Positions 60,345 to 64,000 of a DNA stretch of 64,000 nucleotides are shown here, piece after piece (the stretch's first letter is position 1; the number at the start of each line of letters is the position of its first letter). This DNA is from Micromonospora mirobrigensis. Lineage in GTDB: Bacteria > Actinomycetota > Actinomycetes > Mycobacteriales > Micromonosporaceae. Location: NCBI RefSeq assembly GCF_900091555.1, contig NZ_FMCX01000006.1, positions 155,116-219,115 on the forward strand, in the 5' to 3' direction. The notes below the pieces were generated by a model, which had not been told where the DNA came from, did not search any database, and saw only the letters and a list, made by a program, of their open reading frames with translations. The translations under genes and the position numbers were made by a program.

Positions 60345-61345
60345 GGGGTGTCTCCCGGGGGGTCGGTACGGTCCTGCGGGGTGGGTTGGGGGGTGCCGCG
60401 GGGCACCTGGACCACCACGGTCTGGGCGCGCTTGTCGTGCAGCGCCTGCCGCAGCGGGTGGTCGAAGAGCGGGGAGAGCGCGTCGACGAGCTGGAGCAGC
60501 AGCCCGAAGCCGCAACAGAACCAGAGCAGCGTCGGCAGGCCGAGCGTGCTCCACCGGCGCAGCGCCCGACCCACGCCGAGCGGCTGGTCGGCCTCCACCG
60601 GCACCGCCCGGACGTTCATCACCCGCTTGCCGAAGCTCTGCCCGCGGCTGGCCATCGACGGCACCTCGTACGCGATCCAGAGCGCCACGGCGATCAGCAG
60701 GATCACCACCAGCAGGCCGTCGGTGCGCTGGCCGGGCGGGGGCAGCGGCTCGGTGCTCCGGTCGCCGGCATCGACCCGGCGGGCCGCCTCCCGCAGCAGC
60801 GGAGAGATCTCCTGCACGTACTGCCAGACGAACCAGCCGTTGACCAGGGCGTTGAGCAGGAAGACGATGCCGAGGTCGATCAGTCGGGCGACCAGCCGGG
60901 CGCCGAAGGAGGCCAGCGGCAGCCCGTGTGGGCGGGGCTCCGGCGGGCGTCCCGCCCACGGCGGGTAGGGCTGGCCGGGCAGCGGCGGGCCCCACCCCTG
61001 CGGTGGCGGGCCCCACCCCTGCGGCCCGGGACCGGGCTGGCCGGGACCGTGCGGCCGGGGACCGGGCTGGCCGGGGCCTGGCCACGGGCCGGGGCCGGGC
61101 TGCGGGGCGTACCCCGGCGGGTGGGGTGGTTGCCCGGGACGGCCGGGAGCGGCCGGCGGGCCCGGCGCGGTGGTGCCGCCGGCCGGCGGGGCGGACGCGG
61201 ACGGCGGGGTCGGCTCGGGCGGCGGGGGACCGGCCGGCGGGGTGGCGTCGGCGGGGATCGGCGCGCCGATCCAGCCCTCGCCGTCCCAGTAACGCCGGGT
61301 GTCCCGGTCGGCGGGGTCGATGTACCAGCCCGGTTGCACACTCAC
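60341..61345 (-). CDS. DUF2510 / RDD-domain membrane protein
   Basis: A 334-residue protein: an N-terminal DUF2510 motif (PGWYIDPADRDTRRYWDGEGW), about 110 residues of Pro/Gly-rich linker, then an RDD domain (FGARLVARLIDLGIVFLLNALVNG, WIAYEVPSMASRGQSFGKRVMNVRAV) with about three helices. RDD proteins are often transport-related; the role is unknown. GTG 61345 is six bases after a TAAGGT element. The stop overlaps the aminotransferase start. Confidence 0.85.
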   Translation of the reverse strand: MSVQPGWYIDPADRDTRRYWDGEGWIGAPIPADATPPAGPPPPEPTPPSASAPPAGGTTAPGPPAAPGRPGQPPHPPGYAPQPGPGPWPGPGQPGPRPHGPGQPGPGPQGWGPPPQGWGPPLPGQPYPPWAGRPPEPRPHGLPLASFGARLVARLIDLGIVFLLNALVNGWFVWQYVQEISPLLREAARRVDAGDRSTEPLPPPGQRTDGLLVVILLIAVALWIAYEVPSMASRGQSFGKRVMNVRAVPVEADQPLGVGRALRRWSTLGLPTLLWFCCGFGLLLQLVDALSPLFDHPLRQALHDKRAQTVVVQVPRGTPQPTPQDRTDPPGDTP

Positions 61346-61351
61346 CCGGAC

Positions 61352-61357
61352 ACCTTA
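61352..61357 (-). promoter_or_regulatory. Leaderless -10 element of the RDD-aminotransferase operon
   Basis: TAAGGT on the minus strand followed by six bases and GTG 61345. Confidence 0.5.
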
Positions 61358-61492
61358 GCGACGGCACCTGCGGGGAACCTGGCACACGGGGGACGTCCGA
61401 CCCTGGTCGCGCCCAGAGCGGCGTGACGCCGCCGGCGGCGGGCGCGGGCCCACCGCCGGCGGCGTTGCGATACGTCGGTGGCGGCACGCGGA

Positions 61493-62698
61493 TCAGAGGT
61501 TGCCGCGCTTCTCCTGCTCGCGCTCGATGGCCTCGAACAGGGCCTTGAAGTTGCCCTTGCCGAAGCCGAGCGAGCCGTGCCGCTCGATCAGCTCGAAGAA
61601 GACCGTCGGGCGGTCCTGCACCGGCTTGGTGAAGATCTGGAGCAGGTAGCCGTCCTCGTCCCGGTCGACCAGGATCTTGCGGGACTTCAGCTCCTCGATC
61701 GGCACCCGGACGTTGCCGATCCGGGCGCGCAGCTCCGGGTCCTCGTAGTACGAGTCCGGCGTGTCCAGGAACTCGACGCCGGCCGCGCGCATGGCGTCGA
61801 CGCTGGCCAGGATGTCGTTGGTGGCCACGGCGATGTGCTGGGCGCCCGGACCCTGGTAGAACTCCAGGTACTCGTCGATCTGCGACTTCTTGCGGGCGAT
61901 CGCCGGCTCGTTGAGCGGGAACTTCACCTTGCGGGTGCCGCTGGCGACGACCTTGCTCATCAGCGCCGAGTAGTCGGTGGCGATGTCGTCACCGATGAAC
62001 TCGGCCATGTTGCTGAAGCCCATGACCCGCTTGTAGAACTCGACCCACTCGTCCATCCGGCCCAGCTCCACGTTGCCGACCACGTGGTCGACGGCCTGGA
62101 AGAAGCGCTTCGGCTGGAGGCCGGCGTCGATCATCGGCTGCCGGTCCACGATCGGCTTGCGGGCAACGAAGCCCGGCAGGAACGGCCCGGTGTAGCGGGA
62201 CCGGTCGACCAGCGTGTGCCGGGTGTCGCCGTACGCGGCGATGGCGGCCATCCGGACGGTGCCGTGCTCGTCGCTGACGTCGTGCGGCTCGATCAGTCCG
62301 GTCGCGCCCTGCGCGGTGGCGTGGGCGTACGCGGCGTCGACGTCGGGGACCTCCAGCGCGATGTCGGAGATGCCGTCGCTGTGCTTCGCCACGTGCTCGG
62401 CGCCGTCGGCGTCCGGGCGGACCGCGCCGGTCAGCACGAACCGGGCCGAGCCGCTGGTCAGCACGTACTGGGCGTGGTCGCGGTAGCCCTGCTCCGGCCC
62501 CCGGTACGCGACACAGGTCATGCCGTAGGCGGTGGAGTAGTAGTGCGCCGCCTGCTTGGCGTTGCCCACCAGGAAGTGCAGGTGGTCGAGGCCCCTGACC
62601 GGGAACGGGTCGCGGGTGATGTCGTGGTCGACGGCGCCGACGAGCGCGTCGACGTCGACCTCCTCGGTCGACTGGGGTCGGTCGATCGCCTGGGTCAT
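61493..62698 (-). CDS. hppD: 4-hydroxyphenylpyruvate dioxygenase
   Basis: Converts 4-hydroxyphenylpyruvate to homogentisate. The 401-residue non-heme iron enzyme has two vicinal-oxygen-chelate domains; the Fe ligands are His in FQAVDHVVGNVE, His in GPGAQHIAVATND and Glu in VFFELIERHGSLGFGKGNFKALFEAIE, which also forms the conserved C-terminal lid. ATG 62698 has GGGAGG five bases upstream. It is divergent from an Lrp-type regulator and functionally linked to hmgA and fahA about 10 kb away. Confidence 0.95.
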   Translation of the reverse strand: MTQAIDRPQSTEEVDVDALVGAVDHDITRDPFPVRGLDHLHFLVGNAKQAAHYYSTAYGMTCVAYRGPEQGYRDHAQYVLTSGSARFVLTGAVRPDADGAEHVAKHSDGISDIALEVPDVDAAYAHATAQGATGLIEPHDVSDEHGTVRMAAIAAYGDTRHTLVDRSRYTGPFLPGFVARKPIVDRQPMIDAGLQPKRFFQAVDHVVGNVELGRMDEWVEFYKRVMGFSNMAEFIGDDIATDYSALMSKVVASGTRKVKFPLNEPAIARKKSQIDEYLEFYQGPGAQHIAVATNDILASVDAMRAAGVEFLDTPDSYYEDPELRARIGNVRVPIEELKSRKILVDRDEDGYLLQIFTKPVQDRPTVFFELIERHGSLGFGKGNFKALFEAIEREQEKRGNL

Positions 62699-62783
62699 GG
62701 TGGCCTCCCTTGCGCACCGGCCGGCCTCGTGGGCCGCCGTTGGTGGATCGTTGTGGCGAGGATCGCCGGGCGACGCCGGGTTG

Positions 62784-62820
62784 GGCAATAGTTGCCGGAA
62801 ATGCTGGTCAGCTTGCGCAT
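62784..62820. promoter_or_regulatory. Lrp-type operator candidates between hppD and its regulator
   Basis: GGCAATAGTTGCC (62784-62796) is a perfect 13-bp palindrome, followed by ATGC-N12-GCAT (62801-62820). Both resemble the TTGC/GCAA symmetry of Lrp/AsnC sites and lie between the two divergent starts. Confidence 0.5.
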
Positions 62821-62838
62821 TCGGTAAGGTGAAACCCC

Positions 62839-63345
62839 ATGAGTGCTGGACAGGATGTGCAGCTGGACGAGCTGGACGCGCGGTTGATCGCGCTGCTCGC
62901 CGAGGAGCCCCGGATCGGGGTGCTGGAGTGCTCCCGCCGGCTCGGGGTGGCCCGGGGGACCGTCCAGGCCCGGCTGGACAAGCTGGTCGACCGGGGGGTG
63001 ATCAACGGATTCGGCCCGGACGTCTCACCGGCCGCGATCGGGTTCGGGGTCACCAGCTTCGTCACCCTGGAGATCAGCCAGCGGCACGGGCACGACCCGG
63101 TCACCGCGCACCTGGCCGCCATCCCCGAGGTGCTGGAGGCGCACACCATCACCGGCTCCAGCGACCTGCTCTGCCGGATCGTGGCCCGCTCCAACACCGA
63201 CCTGCAACGGGTGATCGACCAGATCGTCTCCTCGGAGGGGATCCGTCGGGCGTCGACGATCATCGCGCTGGCCGAGCAGATCCCCTACCGGGTGCTGCCG
63301 CTGGTCCGCTCCGCGGCCCAGCGGGAAGGAAGAGCCCCCTCTTAA
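62839..63345 (+). CDS. Lrp/AsnC family transcriptional regulator
   Basis: A 168-residue regulator: N-terminal winged HTH (LDELDARLIALLAEEPRIGVLECSRRLGVARGTVQARLDKLVDRGVI) and C-terminal RAM ligand domain (VTLEISQRHGHDPVTAHLAAIPEVLEAHTITGSSDLLCRIVARS). Divergent placement beside hppD suggests control of tyrosine degradation with an aromatic effector. A TAAGGT element stands eight bases before ATG 62839. The last residues and the stop are provided by an interspersed repeat. Confidence 0.92.
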   Translation: MSAGQDVQLDELDARLIALLAEEPRIGVLECSRRLGVARGTVQARLDKLVDRGVINGFGPDVSPAAIGFGVTSFVTLEISQRHGHDPVTAHLAAIPEVLEAHTITGSSDLLCRIVARSNTDLQRVIDQIVSSEGIRRASTIIALAEQIPYRVLPLVRSAAQREGRAPS

Positions 63346-63378
63346 CGCCTTCTGCATAGCAGGGGCCCCCTCTTAACA
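63325..63378. repeat. Micromonospora-type interspersed repeat, copy 2
   Basis: GAGCCCCCTCTTAACGCCT-like unit at 63332-63350 and a second at 63361-63378, same spacing as the copy at 24138-24191. The regulator stop codon (TAA, 63343-63345) is inside the first unit. Confidence 0.8.
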
Positions 63379-63444
63379 CGGGCCGCCGCCAAGAAAGCGT
63401 GGCGACACGGCGGCGCGGGGACCGGACGGAGCGGTGATCGTCGC

Positions 63445-63450
63445 TACCGT
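63445..63450 (+). promoter_or_regulatory. Leaderless -10 element (TACCGT)
   Basis: TACCGT followed by seven bases and GTG 63458. Confidence 0.5.
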
Positions 63451-63457
63451 GTGCGGT

Positions 63458-64000
63458 GTGAGGGGCCTAGGCGTACGCGGCTGGTTGCTGCTCGGGCTCG
63501 TCACCGTGATCGTGCTCGCCGCCACCGGCGTGTGGAACCCGTTCCCGCGGCTGTGGGACTGGGTCGACCGGAGCCAGCCGATCTCCGAGCCGGACGTGGT
63601 CTGGCAGCAGCGGGTCGGCGGCACCCCGCGCAGCGTCACCTTCGCCGGCGACACCGTGGTCGTCGAGCAGCGTACCCGGGTGGAGGCCCGCAGCCTGGCC
63701 ACCGGCGCGCAGCTCTGGGAGCGCAAGGCCGACTGGGCGGCGGTCGCCGGCGGCGGCCGGGACGCGGTCGTCGCGGTGGGCAAGCTGCTGGTCAAGGGGT
63801 ACGACCTGATCGACCCGACGACCGGGGTGGTCCGCCGCCACGACGACGACGCGGTGGCGGTCTGGACATACCGGAACCTGCTGCTGGACGCCCGCTGCGT
63901 GGCCGCCACCGACTGCACGCTGCGCGCCTGGGACCCGCGCGGGACCCGGCCGCTCTGGACGGCGTTCCTGCCCGGGGTGAGCACCGGGCTGCTCGCCGAC
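63458..64000 (+). CDS. Membrane-anchored PQQ-like beta-propeller protein (partial, runs off the window)
   Basis: The first 181 residues are visible. One membrane helix (GWLLLGLVTVIVLAATGVW, about residues 9-27) precedes extracytoplasmic propeller blades (ARSLATGAQLWERKADW, GYDLIDPTTGVVRRH, RAWDPRGTRPLWTAF). It is similar in layout to the protein at 54814-56064 and may be a paralogue. No catalytic residues are seen in the visible part. The frame is open to the window end. Confidence 0.75.
   Translation, partial: MRGLGVRGWLLLGLVTVIVLAATGVWNPFPRLWDWVDRSQPISEPDVVWQQRVGGTPRSVTFAGDTVVVEQRTRVEARSLATGAQLWERKADWAAVAGGGRDAVVAVGKLLVKGYDLIDPTTGVVRRHDDDAVAVWTYRNLLLDARCVAATDCTLRAWDPRGTRPLWTAFLPGVSTGLLAD

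Overview
This 64 kb window is a chromosomal segment of a high-GC actinomycete, most probably Micromonosporaceae (Micromonospora or a close relative). The reasons are the strong G/C third-position bias, frequent GTG starts, many leaderless promoters (TANNNT six to eight bases before the start codon), Lsr2 and CarD, and the order of the housekeeping genes. Two copies of a short interspersed repeat (GGGCCCCTTCTTAACGCCT type) that I associate with Micromonospora genomes also occur. The core order folP-folB-folK-DUF3180 ... DUF2520-panC-panD ... coaX-lysS-lsr2-clpC-mutY ... disA-radA-lpqE ... carD-ispD-ispF matches the classical mycobacterial block Rv3608c to Rv3581c, with accessory modules inserted between its members.

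Layout. 1-7.9 kb (minus): six tightly packed genes resembling a pared-down type IV secretion or conjugation apparatus: a VirB2-like two-helix protein, a small VirB3/PrgI-like membrane protein, a VirB4-like ATPase, a TrbL/VirB6-like polytopic protein, a VirB8/TcpC-like bitopic protein, and a two-domain wall hydrolase. 8.3-12.9 kb: folate genes, DUF3180 and three membrane or small proteins. 13.0-16.6 kb: an osmoprotectant ABC transporter whose binding protein looks circularly permuted. 17.3-19.2 kb: a large low-complexity membrane protein. 19.3-21.7 kb (minus): a NuoD paralogue coupled to a MidA/NDUFAF7-type methyltransferase. 21.9-28.8 kb: pantothenate, NAD and CoA genes (DUF2520, panC, panD, nadB, nadC, coaX), with four tandem 59-bp repeats between nadB and nadC that form a chain of translationally coupled minicistrons. 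28.9-36.8 kb: a methyltransferase, lysS, lsr2, clpC, mutY, an ACT-domain protein and peptide deformylase.

37-48 kb: disA, radA and an LpqE-like lipoprotein; then a small UbiA / UbiG-like methyltransferase / type III PKS cluster that probably makes a prenylated, methylated phenolic lipid; then carD, ispD and ispF. 48-64 kb: a TPR protein, a zinc alcohol dehydrogenase and a split tyrosine-degradation module (hmgA, an unknown gene and fahA; then an aromatic aminotransferase, hppD and a divergent Lrp-type regulator). Embedded in the latter is a surface-protein locus with the make-up of the csc/WxL loci of Firmicutes (small LPxTG protein, two WxL-like secreted paralogues, one DUF916-like membrane-anchored protein). 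The window ends inside a beta-propeller protein.

No rRNA, tRNA, CRISPR array, prophage or intact transposase was seen. The strongest candidates for undescribed biology are the T4SS-like locus with its low-GC mosaic patch, the nadB-nadC minicistron array, the palindromic element with a constant loop and covarying arms (one copy in frame inside a gene), the permuted OpuCC-type protein, the NuoD2/NDUFAF7 pair with a Tyr-to-Trp change at the quinone site, and the actinobacterial csc/WxL-like locus.
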